This document shows positions 17,365 to 26,272 of a stretch of 64,000 nucleotides of DNA, piece after piece. Every line of letters begins with the position of its first letter. The stretch's first letter is position 1. Origin of the DNA: Pseudorhodobacter antarcticus. Its GTDB lineage: Bacteria > Pseudomonadota > Alphaproteobacteria > Rhodobacterales > Rhodobacteraceae. The stretch is from contig CAMAQR010000009.1 of assembly GCA_945860375.1 (NCBI GenBank), positions 1 to 64,000 of the forward strand, given 5' to 3'. Under the pieces are notes generated by a model that ran no database searches, was not told the DNA's origin, and worked only from the letters and a program-made list of their open reading frames with translations. The position numbers were made by a program, and so were the translations under genes.

Positions 17365-18326
17365 GTGTGGGTGCGCCGAAAATCCCGGTTGTTGTGACCG
17401 AGGTGGTTGAGGTCAATGCTCTGATCAAACGCTTTCGCTTCATGCGCCGCGATGGCGCAGCAATGCCGATGTTTTCAGGTGGTGCGCATGTGGTCGTGGA
17501 AATGGACGACCACGGCACGCGGCGCATGAACCCCTATTCGCTGATGAGCATTCCTGTCGACACCATGGGCTATGAAATCTCGGTGCGACGGGATGAGGCG
17601 GGGCGCGGCGGCTCGCTTTACCTGCACCAGCATGTGAAGCCGGGGATGGAGATGGTCCTCGGCCAGCCCGTCAACCTGTTCCCGCTGGACGCGCGCGCGA
17701 AAAAACATCTGTTGATCGCGGGCGGCATTGGCATCACGCCGTTTGTCGCGCAAATGGCGCAGATGGAGGCGATGGGCGGGCGGTTTGAGTTGCATTACTC
17801 GGTGCGCTCGCCCGCTTTGGGGGCTTATGTCGGGCATTTGCAAGAGCAGTACGGCAGCCGCGTGCATGTTTATTATGACGAGTTGAAACAGCAGATCGAT
17901 CTGAAAACCCTGCTGAAATCTCAACCGCTTGGCACACATATCTATGTCTGCGGGCCGAAGGGCATGATCGCTTGGGTCAAGGCCACGGCGGCGTCGATGG
18001 GTTGGCCAGCGCTGACGGTTCATTCCGAGGAATTCTTGGCACCCCCGGTTGGTCTGGCCTTTGAGGTGCAACTGGCGGCCTCGAGAAAATCATTCACCGT
18101 GCAGCCGAACCAGTCCTTGTTGGAGGCGATTGAGGCGGCGGGGGTCGAGGCACCTTATCTTTGCCGCGGCGGTGCGTGCGGGCAGTGTGAGACCAATGTT
18201 TTGCGGTGTGACGGCCATATTGAGCACAACGACCACTGGCTGACCGATGAGCAAAAAGCCAGCCATACCAAGATCATGCCGTGCGTGTCGCGGTTTCGGG
18301 GCGCGGCCCTGATCCTAGACCGATAG
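17361..18326 (+). CDS. dmmB: Dimethylamine monooxygenase reductase component (flavin and 2Fe-2S)
   Basis: The 321-residue protein is a phthalate-dioxygenase-reductase-like electron carrier. It has a flavin-binding barrel (RMNPYSLMS), a nicotinamide-binding domain (LIAGGIGITPFVAQM, YVCGPKGM) and a C-terminal plant-type ferredoxin domain with CRGGACGQCETNVL plus a distal Cys in MPCVSRF. It should pass electrons from NAD(P)H to the haem subunit DmmC. Its start overlaps dmmA by four bases and dmmC follows after ten bases. Confidence 0.87.
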   Translation: MSVGAPKIPVVVTEVVEVNALIKRFRFMRRDGAAMPMFSGGAHVVVEMDDHGTRRMNPYSLMSIPVDTMGYEISVRRDEAGRGGSLYLHQHVKPGMEMVLGQPVNLFPLDARAKKHLLIAGGIGITPFVAQMAQMEAMGGRFELHYSVRSPALGAYVGHLQEQYGSRVHVYYDELKQQIDLKTLLKSQPLGTHIYVCGPKGMIAWVKATAASMGWPALTVHSEEFLAPPVGLAFEVQLAASRKSFTVQPNQSLLEAIEAAGVEAPYLCRGGACGQCETNVLRCDGHIEHNDHWLTDEQKASHTKIMPCVSRFRGAALILDR

Positions 18327-18336
18327 GGGGGATGCG

Positions 18337-19377
18337 ATGTCTATTGAATTCAACGACGAAACGTTTCGCGGCGATTTCACCTACAAGAACTCGGCAAAGG
18401 CGATCAAACGCTTCCCGTTCCCCTTCCCCGAAGACAGCTATATGTATTCGGTGAATATGGAGCCGCATGTGCCGGGGGCGGTCGGATCCGTGTTCGAACA
18501 CATGTTCGACGTCGACGAGCATTATGTGGCCGAGATGCGGGATCGTGCGCAGGTGCTGGCAGAAGATCCTTTGCGCTGCCAGTCGCTGCCGCATATGGAA
18601 CTGGCGGGCTGGGATTTGCTGGAACTGATCATGGAAAGCAAGGCGCGGGACTATCCGCAGTGGTTTTCGCTGACCAAAGCCGGCAACCAGTGGCATTGGA
18701 TCAATCGGCCGCTGCAGATCGAGCAGAAGTTCACCTTCATGGATGCCTCCACCCTGCCCTACGGGCCGATGGAATATATCACCCGGCAGACGCAGGGCGA
18801 TTTTACCCTGCAAGATCAGCGCGATGATGATTTGTGGATTGAAGCCGGGATGGTGACGACGCAGGCCGACTGGTCTTTGGATTTTGACATCGGCATGAGC
18901 TTCAAGCAATGGCATGCGCCAGTGCCCTTGGCGCATCAGATGAACATCTTTGACCGCGCGTTGAAGTTTCTGCTGAAGCTGCAACATGGTGCCCCGGTGC
19001 GACGGTTCAACTGGACGATGACAGTGGACCCGTTGCTGGACACCAGCCCGGAGAATTACCCGAAATGGGGGCCGGGAAAGACCACAATGACACCGCAAAC
19101 CGTGGGTCGCAGGCAACATTTGCGGGTGGAATTGCAGACATTGCACCGTTTGCCAAGGTCGAACGCCATCGTATTCCCGATCCGCTGCTATCTGATCCGG
19201 TTTGAGGAATTGGTGACAGTGCCGAAATGGGCGCGCCGCTTGCACCGGGTGGTGCGGGACATTCCCGATGAATTGGCGACCTACAAGGGGTTTTTGCGCA
19301 ACAAACCTTTGATGCTGGACTATCTGTCAGCTTTTGATGATGGAACGCCGACTTCGCCGGGGTTTGCCGTCGACTAG
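18337..19377 (+). CDS. dmmC: Haem-dependent oxidative N-demethylase subunit (DUF3445), dimethylamine monooxygenase
   Basis: The 346-residue protein belongs to the DUF3445 family, known as haem-dependent oxidative N-demethylases. It should use O2 and electrons from DmmB to convert dimethylamine to methylamine plus formaldehyde. Family-like segments include FPFPFPEDSYMYSVNMEPH at the N-terminus, FRGDFTYKNSAKA before it, and the late RVELQTLHRLPRSNAIVFPI and CYLIRFEELVTVPKWARRL. The fold is not the classical P450, so no CxG haem motif is expected. Its 3' end overlaps the convergent XRE-cupin regulator by four bases. Confidence 0.88.
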   Translation: MSIEFNDETFRGDFTYKNSAKAIKRFPFPFPEDSYMYSVNMEPHVPGAVGSVFEHMFDVDEHYVAEMRDRAQVLAEDPLRCQSLPHMELAGWDLLELIMESKARDYPQWFSLTKAGNQWHWINRPLQIEQKFTFMDASTLPYGPMEYITRQTQGDFTLQDQRDDDLWIEAGMVTTQADWSLDFDIGMSFKQWHAPVPLAHQMNIFDRALKFLLKLQHGAPVRRFNWTMTVDPLLDTSPENYPKWGPGKTTMTPQTVGRRQHLRVELQTLHRLPRSNAIVFPIRCYLIRFEELVTVPKWARRLHRVVRDIPDELATYKGFLRNKPLMLDYLSAFDDGTPTSPGFAVD

Positions 19378-20054
19378 GCCTGCTTGTAGGAAATCACCGA
19401 CAGATAGCGGGCGGGAAGTTTCACCAAAACCTCTGGCCCGTGCTGGGCGTCGGCATCAAAAAACAGGCTGTCGCCGGGTTTCAAATGGAAAAGCTGATCG
19501 CCATGGCGGTATTCGACCTCTCCCTCCAGCATGTACAAAAGCTCGATACCGTCGTGCTGAAAGGCAGGGAATACGTCGGATTCGGTGGTCAGGGTGATCA
19601 GGTAGGGCTCCACCAAGACACCGGAATCATTCGAACCAATATGGCCAAGGAGGTGATACTGATGGCCGGCGCGGGTGCCGCGCCGTTCAATCTCAAGGTG
19701 GTCGCCGGCCTTCACATGCTGCACCTCACGGCGTTCTTCAAAGCCGCGAAAGAACGAGGTGACCGGGGTGGAAAAGGCGTGAGACAGGATTTGCAGTGTG
19801 GTGAGTGAGGGCGAAGTGATGCCATTTTCGATTTTCGACAACATGCCGATGGAAAGCCCGGTGACGCCTGCCAGATCAGCCACGGTCATGCCCTGCGCAC
19901 GGCGGAAGGCGCGAACCGAGCGGCCGATGGCCATTTCCAGATTGCGTTCGGACAACTCACGCACCCGGTGCGGGTCTTGGTCGAACGCGGGCTTCGCACG
20001 GGGCAAGTTGGATTCTTCGGGTTCGATATCCATTTGGCGGGCTCTTTGTGGCAT
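19374..20054 (-). CDS. XRE-family regulator with C-terminal cupin domain
   Basis: The 226-residue protein has a helix-turn-helix domain (about residues 43-97; VADLAGVTGLSIGMLSKIEN, then SPSLTTLQILSHAF) and a C-terminal cupin (HDGIELLYMLEGEVEYRHGD, LKPGDSLFFDADAQHGPE). This class often senses a small metabolite through the cupin. Its position tail-to-tail with dmmC and divergent from the GlxA-type regulator makes control of the methylated-amine genes likely, though this is inference. Two starts are possible, 20054 and 20033; neither has a strong ribosome binding site. Confidence 0.82.
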   Translation of the reverse strand: MPQRARQMDIEPEESNLPRAKPAFDQDPHRVRELSERNLEMAIGRSVRAFRRAQGMTVADLAGVTGLSIGMLSKIENGITSPSLTTLQILSHAFSTPVTSFFRGFEERREVQHVKAGDHLEIERRGTRAGHQYHLLGHIGSNDSGVLVEPYLITLTTESDVFPAFQHDGIELLYMLEGEVEYRHGDQLFHLKPGDSLFFDADAQHGPEVLVKLPARYLSVISYKQA

Positions 20055-20081
20055 GCTATCTGTTGTTTACTACCGTGAAAC

Positions 20082-21122
20082 ATGTCCCCGCTCAACAGAA
20101 AATCCCGCCGCATGACAATCCACCGCGATTCCGCTGCAAATTTGGGGTTTCTTTTGTTCCCCGGCTTTCCGATGGCCTGTTTGACCTCTGCCATTGAACC
20201 TTTGCGCGCAGCGAACGAAATCACTGGGCGGAAAGAATTCAGCTGGAAACTGATCGGAGAAGAAAGCAGTCCGGTGCGGTCATCGGCTGAGGTGCGGTTT
20301 GACCCGGATGTGACTTTGAGTGACGCTGTGGGCTTGGATTATCTGTTTTTCCTGTCCGCACCGACCTCGCAATTCCAAAACCCCAAGCGCGGCAATGCGC
20401 AGGTGCGTTGGCTGGACCGATCGGGCGTGGTGCTGGGCGGGTTTTCGGGCGGGATATTTCCGCTGGCGCGCTCTGGCGTGATGGAGCGGCATTCGGTGTC
20501 GGTGCATTGGTGCTACGAGGCGGCGTTCAAGGCGGAGTTTCCGGATTTGCAGGCGTCTCAGTCGGTGATTTTGCGGGACAGGCGGCGCTACACGGCCTCG
20601 GGGGCCGGGGCGGTGTTTGATCTGATGTTGCGGCTGATCGAGGAGCGATTGGGGCGTGACACGATGACCGAAGTGGCCTGCTGGTTTCAGCATCCCTTTG
20701 TGCGCACCGAAGATGCGGCGCAAAAGGTGCCGGTGCAAAAGCAGGGCGGGACCGATGACATGCTGCCCGATACGGTGCGGGCGGCGATTGCAATTTTCGG
20801 CGATCATATTGATGACCCGTTGCAGATCGCCGATGTGGCCGAAGCGCTGGCGATGTCGGAGCGGCATCTGGAGCGCTGCTTCAAGCAGGCGACGGGGCAA
20901 AGCCCGCTGAAATACTACCGCCTGATGCGGTTGCGCAAGGCACGCCAGCGGGTGCTTTACTCAACGCAAAGCATCCGCGAGATCGCGCAATCGGTGGGTT
21001 ATGCAAGTTCGACCCCAATGACCAAGCATTACGCCGAAGCGTTCGGGGTCAATCCGAATGACGAGCGGCGTCGGTTGGTGGGGCTGCGGGGTTTGGCTGG
21101 GGCGATGCCGCCAAACGATTGA
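20082..21122 (+). CDS. GlxA-type transcriptional regulator (DJ-1/PfpI domain plus AraC HTH)
   Basis: The 346-residue protein has an N-terminal DJ-1/PfpI-like domain (LGFLLFPGFPMACLTSAIEP) with GGFSGGIFPLARSGVM in place of the usual nucleophile elbow. The C-terminal AraC domain carries two helix-turn-helix motifs (DVAEALAMSERHLERCFKQA, IREIAQSVGYASSTPMTKHY). Relatives control choline, carnitine and glycine-betaine catabolism, which suits a locus feeding methylated amines. An ATG at 20112 is an alternative start. It is divergent from the XRE-cupin gene with fewer than 80 bases between them, and a hairpin terminator follows at 21138. Confidence 0.82.
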   Translation: MSPLNRKSRRMTIHRDSAANLGFLLFPGFPMACLTSAIEPLRAANEITGRKEFSWKLIGEESSPVRSSAEVRFDPDVTLSDAVGLDYLFFLSAPTSQFQNPKRGNAQVRWLDRSGVVLGGFSGGIFPLARSGVMERHSVSVHWCYEAAFKAEFPDLQASQSVILRDRRRYTASGAGAVFDLMLRLIEERLGRDTMTEVACWFQHPFVRTEDAAQKVPVQKQGGTDDMLPDTVRAAIAIFGDHIDDPLQIADVAEALAMSERHLERCFKQATGQSPLKYYRLMRLRKARQRVLYSTQSIREIAQSVGYASSTPMTKHYAEAFGVNPNDERRRLVGLRGLAGAMPPND

Positions 21123-21137
21123 GCTTGCGGCAGACCG

Positions 21138-21158
21138 CCGGGGGTTTCACACCCCCGG
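21138..21158. terminator. Bidirectional hairpin between the GlxA-type regulator and soxG
   Basis: CCGGGGG and CCCCCGG flank a TTTCACA loop. The same loop recurs in the hairpin at 38172. It lies between two convergent genes, so it can serve both transcripts; a TATTTT tract follows on the plus strand. Confidence 0.65.
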
Positions 21159-21167
21159 ACCCCTGTG

Positions 21168-21189
21168 GGATATTTTCAGACAGATGAAA
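21168..21189 (+). repeat. Dispersed intergenic motif, copy 2
   Basis: GGATATTTTCAGACAGATGA plus AA follows the hairpin. This subtype has CAGACAGATGAAA where other copies have GCCAAGATGAAA. Confidence 0.55.
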
Positions 21190-21753
21190 TCAGAACAGCG
21201 ATTTTGCTGCCGATGTCAGGGCATGTTGCAGGCTGTGGGCAGAGGAGCGCGGGCCAAGGATGGAAACCTCGGTTTCACCGCGCCGGATGACGTAGCAGCC
21301 AAGATGGTCGATCACGGTGCGGGTGGCGGCCCCAACCCCGGCCCGGTGCAGATCGAGATTGCATAGGCGCTCAAACAGGGTGGGCAGGTCTGGGGCGGTC
21401 AGATCAAAGCGCACCCAGGCATCGGTTTGCTCGGTGATCGAAGCGGCCTGCAAGAAGATTGGCTTCAGGATCGCGGAGATGTCTTCATGCGTCGCGAAGG
21501 GGGCTTCGATCATCCATTGCTCGGGGCCCAGCCAGATCGCGCTGTAGGTGACGCCGGACAGGCTGCGTCCGGGTCCGGGCAGCGGGATGCCGGCGGCTTT
21601 TGCGGCAAGTGCAACATCGGCTTGGCACCCCAGACGCGTGGCAAGCGATGCGAGCGCGGTGGCTGTGTTCTCGGTGATGCTGACCGGGCCGATGGTTTCG
21701 GTGAGCGGCGCATCATGGCCCAACGGGGTCAGAGGTTTCAACGGATTAGCCAC
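21190..21753 (-). CDS. soxG: Sarcosine-oxidase-type gamma subunit, probably N-methylglutamate dehydrogenase
   Basis: From a GTG start at 21753 (ribosome binding site GGAAGGGAAG) the protein has 187 residues and the GcvT-like fold of sarcosine oxidase gamma (GVTYSAIWLGPEQWMIEAP, TDAWVRFDLTAPDLPTLFER, GAATRTVIDHLGCYVIRRGE). The start overlaps the end of soxA by eight bases; the longer frame would overlap it by more than 100. In this locus the tetramer probably oxidises N-methylglutamate (the MgdD role) and not sarcosine. Confidence 0.8.
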   Translation of the reverse strand: MANPLKPLTPLGHDAPLTETIGPVSITENTATALASLATRLGCQADVALAAKAAGIPLPGPGRSLSGVTYSAIWLGPEQWMIEAPFATHEDISAILKPIFLQAASITEQTDAWVRFDLTAPDLPTLFERLCNLDLHRAGVGAATRTVIDHLGCYVIRRGETEVSILGPRSSAHSLQHALTSAAKSLF

Positions 21754-24643
21754 GGAGACGCTTCCCTTCCGGGTCAAAGAAATGCGGACTGACGATTTCG
21801 ACTTCGACGTCTGTCTGCGCAAGCAGATTGACGCTGCGCAGGCGCTCGCCCTTGCGGTCATCGCCGGATTTTAGGTAGCCCAAGCCGATCGAATGGCCCA
21901 AGTGAGGGGAATAGACCACCGATGTGAGCCAACCGCCATCGTTGTCCGCCGTGGCTGACGCACCTTTTGCGAGAAAATGCGCGCCTGCGGTGAGGGCGTC
22001 GGCGGGGTTGACCGGTTGCACACCAACAAGGCGGTAACCATTCGCAGCGGTCATGCCTTCACGCTGCGACAGCACCATGCCAATGCTGTCTTTCTTGCGC
22101 GACACCATTTTGCCAAGGCCCATGTTCAAGGCGCTCGATTGACCATTGAGTTCGTTGCCCGCGACATGACCCTTTTCGACGCGCATCACACCCAGCGCTT
22201 CGGTGCCATAAACCACGGCGTCAAATTCGCGCCCTGCCTCTACCAATGCGCGGATCATCGCATCGCCGTAGCGGGTTGGCACGGCAATTTCGTAAGCCAG
22301 TTCGCCGGAAAAGCTGATGCGGAACAGCCGCGCGCGGGTGCCTTGCACGGTGATCGCACCGCAGGCCATGTAGGGGAAAGCCGCGTCAGAGATATCTTGA
22401 TCGACCAGTTTTTCCAGAAGTTTCCGCGCGTCAGGGCCAGCGACGGAATACTGCGCCCAAGCTTCGGTGGTCGAGATCAGTTGCACATCCAGATCGGGCC
22501 ACAACACCTGGCGGCAGTATTCCAGATGGCGGAACACAGGGACCGCATTCGCGGTGGTGGTGGTCATCACATATTCGTTTTGCCCCATCCGGGCCGTGGT
22601 GCCATCATCCATCACCATGCCATCTTCGCGCAGCATCAAACCGTAGCGGACTTTGCCGACGGCGAGCGTGCCAAAGGTATTGGCATAGACGCGGTCAAGA
22701 AACAGGCCGGCATCGGTGCCTTGGATGTCGATCTTGCCCAAGGTGGTCACATCGCAGATGCCTGCCGATTTGCGGGTTTGCCGCACCTCACGGTCCACAG
22801 ATTGCCGCCATGTCGTCTCGCCCTGACGCGGCAGCCATTGCGCCCGCAGCCAGTAGCCGACCTCGACGAAAACAGCCCCCTGCTCGGTGGCCCATTTGTG
22901 GCTGGGGGTCTGGCGAACGGGTTTGAAATCATGGCCCCGTGCGCGGCCCCCAAGTGCGCCCATCGCAACCGGGGTGTAGGGCGGACGGTAGATGGTGGTG
23001 CCGGTTTGGGGAATGGTTTTGCCTGTCAGTTCGGCCATCACGGCAAGGCCCAAGACGTTGCCCGTCTTGCCTTGGTCGGTCGCCATGCCGAGGGTGGTGT
23101 AGCGTTTCAGATGCTCGACCGAGATGAAGCCTTCCTGCTTGGCCAGCTTCACATCCTTGACCGTCACATCGTTCTGCTGATCAACCCAAGCGCGGCCTTT
23201 GCCGGAATGAACATACCACGCGGGGGTCAGGTTCAGCGGGGCGTCTTCGGCCTTTGGCACGTCGGCAGTGGCCGCGATGCCTATCTCGGCGAGGGCGGCA
23301 ATCGCATGGGCAGCCCCCGTCGTCAGAGCGGCATGGGTGGACATCGCCCCTGCGGCAGCGCCGACGGAGCTCATGCCCGCGATGCTTTCTGGGGCGGGAA
23401 GGAAAGCGGCGATCTGGTCGTCCCAGATCGGACGGCCCCGGTGGTTTGAGGCGATGTTGAGGTTGGGGTTCCAGCCGCCAGAGACACCAAGCGCGCTGAC
23501 TGGCAACGTTTCGATCTGGCCATTGGCACGGCGGACGGTGATAGATTTCAGACCGAGGCGGCCTGCGGAATCAATGACTTCATCGCCTTTACGGGCGTCG
23601 ATCAGGGTGACATCAAGGCCCTTGGCTTTCAGATCAGAAACCGTGCGCAGACCGTCGTCATTGTTGGTGAACACGGCCACGCGCGTGCCCACAGCCACGC
23701 CCCAGCGGTTGGCATAGGCGCGCAACGCGCCCGCCAGCATGATGCCCGGGCGGTCGTTGTTTTCAAACGCGATCGGGCGCTCGGTTGCACCTGCGGCGAG
23801 TATGGTGCGGGCGGTGTAGATGCGCCACAGAACCTGGCGCGGCTTGCCGGGAAGGGGTTCGGCGAGGTGATCCGAGACCCGTTCCACCGCGCTGTAAATG
23901 CCATGATCGAACGCGCCCATGACGGTGGTGCGGGGCATCAGGCGGACGTTGGGCAGGGTGCCAAGTTCCTGCACGGTTTTCGCGGCCCAATCGGCACCTG
24001 ACATGTCGCCGACCTCTAGCGTTTCGGCATTCAGGCGGCCACCCATGCGGAAGTCTTCATCGGCAAGGATCACCCGCGCCCCTGCCCTGCCAGCGGTCAA
24101 GGCGGCCATCAGGCCAGCTGGGCCCGCGCCGATGATCAGCAGATCACAATGCAGGAAACCCTTGTCGTAGATGTCGGGGTCGTCTTGTTTGGAAAGCGAC
24201 CCCAAGCCCGCAGCGCGACGGATGATCGGTTCGTAGACTTTCTCCCAAAACGCAGCGGGCCACATGAAGGTTTTGTAGTAAAACCCTGCCGCGAAAAACG
24301 GTGACAGGCGGTCGTTGATCGCCATTGCGTCGAACTTCAGGCTGGGCCAGCGGTTTTGGCTTTGCGCTTGCAGCCCGTCAAACAGCTCAATCACCGTGGC
24401 GCGGGTATTGGGTTCTTGGCGCGCGCCGGTGCGCAGTTCAACAAGGGCGTTTGGTTCCTCCGAGCCTGCCGAAATCACGCCGCGCGGCCGGTGATATTTG
24501 AAGCTGCGGCCCATCAGTCGCACATTGTTGGCGAGCAGGGCCGAGGCCAGAGTGTCACCGGGATGACCCGTATAGGCCACACCATCAAAGCTGAAATGCA
24601 GGGTTTTGCTGCGGTCGATCTGACCGCCAGAAATACGGCTCAT
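21746..24643 (-). CDS. soxA: Sarcosine-oxidase-type alpha subunit, probably N-methylglutamate dehydrogenase
   Basis: The 965-residue protein has the domain order of heterotetrameric sarcosine oxidase alpha. It begins with a ferredoxin-like N-terminal domain (FSFDGVAYTGHPGDTLASAL), then a Rossmann dinucleotide-binding domain (DLLIIGAGPAGLMAALTAGR). A second nucleotide-binding half and a C-terminal GcvT-type folate domain (ISFSGELAYEIAVPTRYGDA, ALGVMRVEKGHVAGNEL) follow. It should channel the methyl-derived formaldehyde onto tetrahydrofolate. Between tdm and dmm genes, with gmaS and mgsABC nearby, N-methylglutamate is the likely substrate (MgdC role). The start overlaps soxD by four bases. Confidence 0.86.
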   Translation of the reverse strand: MSRISGGQIDRSKTLHFSFDGVAYTGHPGDTLASALLANNVRLMGRSFKYHRPRGVISAGSEEPNALVELRTGARQEPNTRATVIELFDGLQAQSQNRWPSLKFDAMAINDRLSPFFAAGFYYKTFMWPAAFWEKVYEPIIRRAAGLGSLSKQDDPDIYDKGFLHCDLLIIGAGPAGLMAALTAGRAGARVILADEDFRMGGRLNAETLEVGDMSGADWAAKTVQELGTLPNVRLMPRTTVMGAFDHGIYSAVERVSDHLAEPLPGKPRQVLWRIYTARTILAAGATERPIAFENNDRPGIMLAGALRAYANRWGVAVGTRVAVFTNNDDGLRTVSDLKAKGLDVTLIDARKGDEVIDSAGRLGLKSITVRRANGQIETLPVSALGVSGGWNPNLNIASNHRGRPIWDDQIAAFLPAPESIAGMSSVGAAAGAMSTHAALTTGAAHAIAALAEIGIAATADVPKAEDAPLNLTPAWYVHSGKGRAWVDQQNDVTVKDVKLAKQEGFISVEHLKRYTTLGMATDQGKTGNVLGLAVMAELTGKTIPQTGTTIYRPPYTPVAMGALGGRARGHDFKPVRQTPSHKWATEQGAVFVEVGYWLRAQWLPRQGETTWRQSVDREVRQTRKSAGICDVTTLGKIDIQGTDAGLFLDRVYANTFGTLAVGKVRYGLMLREDGMVMDDGTTARMGQNEYVMTTTTANAVPVFRHLEYCRQVLWPDLDVQLISTTEAWAQYSVAGPDARKLLEKLVDQDISDAAFPYMACGAITVQGTRARLFRISFSGELAYEIAVPTRYGDAMIRALVEAGREFDAVVYGTEALGVMRVEKGHVAGNELNGQSSALNMGLGKMVSRKKDSIGMVLSQREGMTAANGYRLVGVQPVNPADALTAGAHFLAKGASATADNDGGWLTSVVYSPHLGHSIGLGYLKSGDDRKGERLRSVNLLAQTDVEVEIVSPHFFDPEGKRLRG

Positions 24644-24927
24644 TTGCTGCGACCTTCTGCGCGGGCCACGTCGCGGGCCATCTCGACTGCGGTGATCTCA
24701 TGGGTGACGGTGTTGCGGGTCACGACCAGCCAAGAGCGGTCGCCCTGTTCGTGATACCAAAGTTCGCGGTGGGCCCCTGCGGGGTTGTCCCGCAAGTATG
24801 TGTAATCTATGAACTTATCCAGCGCACCTTCGGCCATGCCATCGGGGCGGTGGATCAGGGCGGCGTCGCCAAGATAGACGAATTCTTGTGAATCCCGAGG
24901 CCCCAAAAGCGGATGATTGATGATCAT
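24640..24927 (-). CDS. soxD: Sarcosine-oxidase-type delta subunit lacking the zinc-binding cysteines
   Basis: The 95-residue protein aligns along its length with sarcosine oxidase delta (GPRDSQEFVYLGDA, DYTYLRDNPAGAHRELWYHE). Canonical delta subunits bind zinc with two N-terminal Cys in a CPxC motif, a His and a later Cys. Here the N-terminus is NHPLLG and the later site reads HEQGD: the His (H59) is kept and all three Cys are missing. The whole protein contains no cysteine. This may mark the N-methylglutamate-dehydrogenase branch (MgdB). It overlaps soxA by four bases and lies nine bases after soxB. Confidence 0.8.
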   Translation of the reverse strand: MIINHPLLGPRDSQEFVYLGDAALIHRPDGMAEGALDKFIDYTYLRDNPAGAHRELWYHEQGDRSWLVVTRNTVTHEITAVEMARDVARAEGRSK

Positions 24928-24936
24928 GGTCTGCTC

Positions 24937-26187
24937 CTAGTGCAAATTCGGCTGGGCGCCCTGGCCCTTTTCGTCGATCATCAGGCCTTTGGCGAAACGA
25001 TCAAAGCGGTAGGCGGTGGCGGTGCTGTGGGGGGTGTCTTTGGCCAGCAGATGCGCGAAGACAAAGCCGCTGGCGGGGGTGGCCTTGAAGCCGCCATAGC
25101 ACCAACCGCCGTTGAAATAGAGCCCGTCGACATGGGTTTTGTCGATGATGGGCGAGCCGTCCATCGACATATCCATAATCCCGCCCCACATCCGCAACAG
25201 GCGGGCGCGGCCGATCATTGGCATCAGGCTCATCCCGCCTTCGGCCACATCCTCGACCACCGGCAGGTTGCCGCGTTGGGCGTAAGAGTTGTAGCCGTCA
25301 ATATCGCCGCCGAATACCAGCCCCCCCTTGTCGGATTGGCTGACGTAAAAATGCCCGGCGCCATAGGTCATCACGCCATCGATGAGCGGCTTTAACCCTT
25401 CGGATACAAAGGCTTGCAGCACATGGCTTTCCATTGGCAAACGCATCCCAGCCCCTGCCATCACCTTGCTGGAAGACCCCGCCACTGCCACGCCAACCTT
25501 TTTCGCGCCAATGAAGCCGCGCGAGGTTTCCACCCCCAGCACGCGCCCATTTTCAATCTTCATCCCCAAAACCTCGCAGTTCTGGATGATATCAACGCCG
25601 CGGCTGTCCGCGCCGCGTGCATAACCCCAAGCCACCGCATCATGCCGCACCGTGCCGCCGCGCCGCTGCATCAACGCGCCCTTGATCGGGAAGCGGGCGT
25701 TGTCGAAATTCAGATAGGGATACATTTTGCGAACCTGCTCTTTGTTCAGCAGTTCGGCATCCGCGCCGTGCATGATCATCGCATTGCCGCGCCGGGTGTA
25801 AGCGTCGCGTTGCGCATCTGTGTGAAACAAGTTGATGATTCCACGCTGGGACACCATGGCGTTGTAGTTGAAGTCTTGCTCCAACCCCTCCCACAGCTTC
25901 ATCGAGAACTCATAGAACGGTTGGTTGCCATCCAGCAGATAGTTAGACCGCACAATCGTGGTGTTGCGTCCGACGTTGCCGCCGCCGATCCAACCCTTCT
26001 CCAGCACCGCGATCCGCGCCTGCTTGAACTCTTTCGCCAGATAATAAGCGGTTGCCAGCCCATGCCCGCCGCCGCCGACGATGATATAGTCATAGGAGGC
26101 TTGCGGAGCCGGATCGCGCCATGCCGGTTTCCAGCCCTTATGCCCGGTCAAAGCCTCGGCAATCACCCTAAAACCCGAATAGCGCAT
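24937..26187 (-). CDS. soxB: Sarcosine-oxidase-type beta subunit, probably N-methylglutamate dehydrogenase
   Basis: The 416-residue FAD-dependent oxidoreductase carries the dinucleotide-binding motif in YDYIIVGGGGHGLATAYYLA near residue 32, followed by VLEKGWIGGGNVGRNTTIVR where heterotetrameric sarcosine oxidase beta places its flavin site. The C-terminal GLYFNGGWCYGGFKATPASG completes the family pattern. It is the catalytic amine-oxidising subunit and first gene of the soxBDAG-type unit. Locus context favours N-methylglutamate dehydrogenase (MgdA), giving glutamate and 5,10-methylene-tetrahydrofolate; dedicated sarcosine oxidase is the alternative. Confidence 0.86.
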   Translation of the reverse strand: MRYSGFRVIAEALTGHKGWKPAWRDPAPQASYDYIIVGGGGHGLATAYYLAKEFKQARIAVLEKGWIGGGNVGRNTTIVRSNYLLDGNQPFYEFSMKLWEGLEQDFNYNAMVSQRGIINLFHTDAQRDAYTRRGNAMIMHGADAELLNKEQVRKMYPYLNFDNARFPIKGALMQRRGGTVRHDAVAWGYARGADSRGVDIIQNCEVLGMKIENGRVLGVETSRGFIGAKKVGVAVAGSSSKVMAGAGMRLPMESHVLQAFVSEGLKPLIDGVMTYGAGHFYVSQSDKGGLVFGGDIDGYNSYAQRGNLPVVEDVAEGGMSLMPMIGRARLLRMWGGIMDMSMDGSPIIDKTHVDGLYFNGGWCYGGFKATPASGFVFAHLLAKDTPHSTATAYRFDRFAKGLMIDEKGQGAQPNLH

Positions 26188-26272
26188 GTGGTGTTCCTAT
26201 GTCTTCCTTCCAGCCAATATGGTGCAGTCGACGCCTGTCTGTGCTTTCATTCCCGACAAGCAATCTTTCATT

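Noticed and set aside
21977..23449. 490-codon plus-strand frame opposite soxA
   Set aside because: It is an antisense shadow; the minus-strand frame carries clear flavin and folate motifs.
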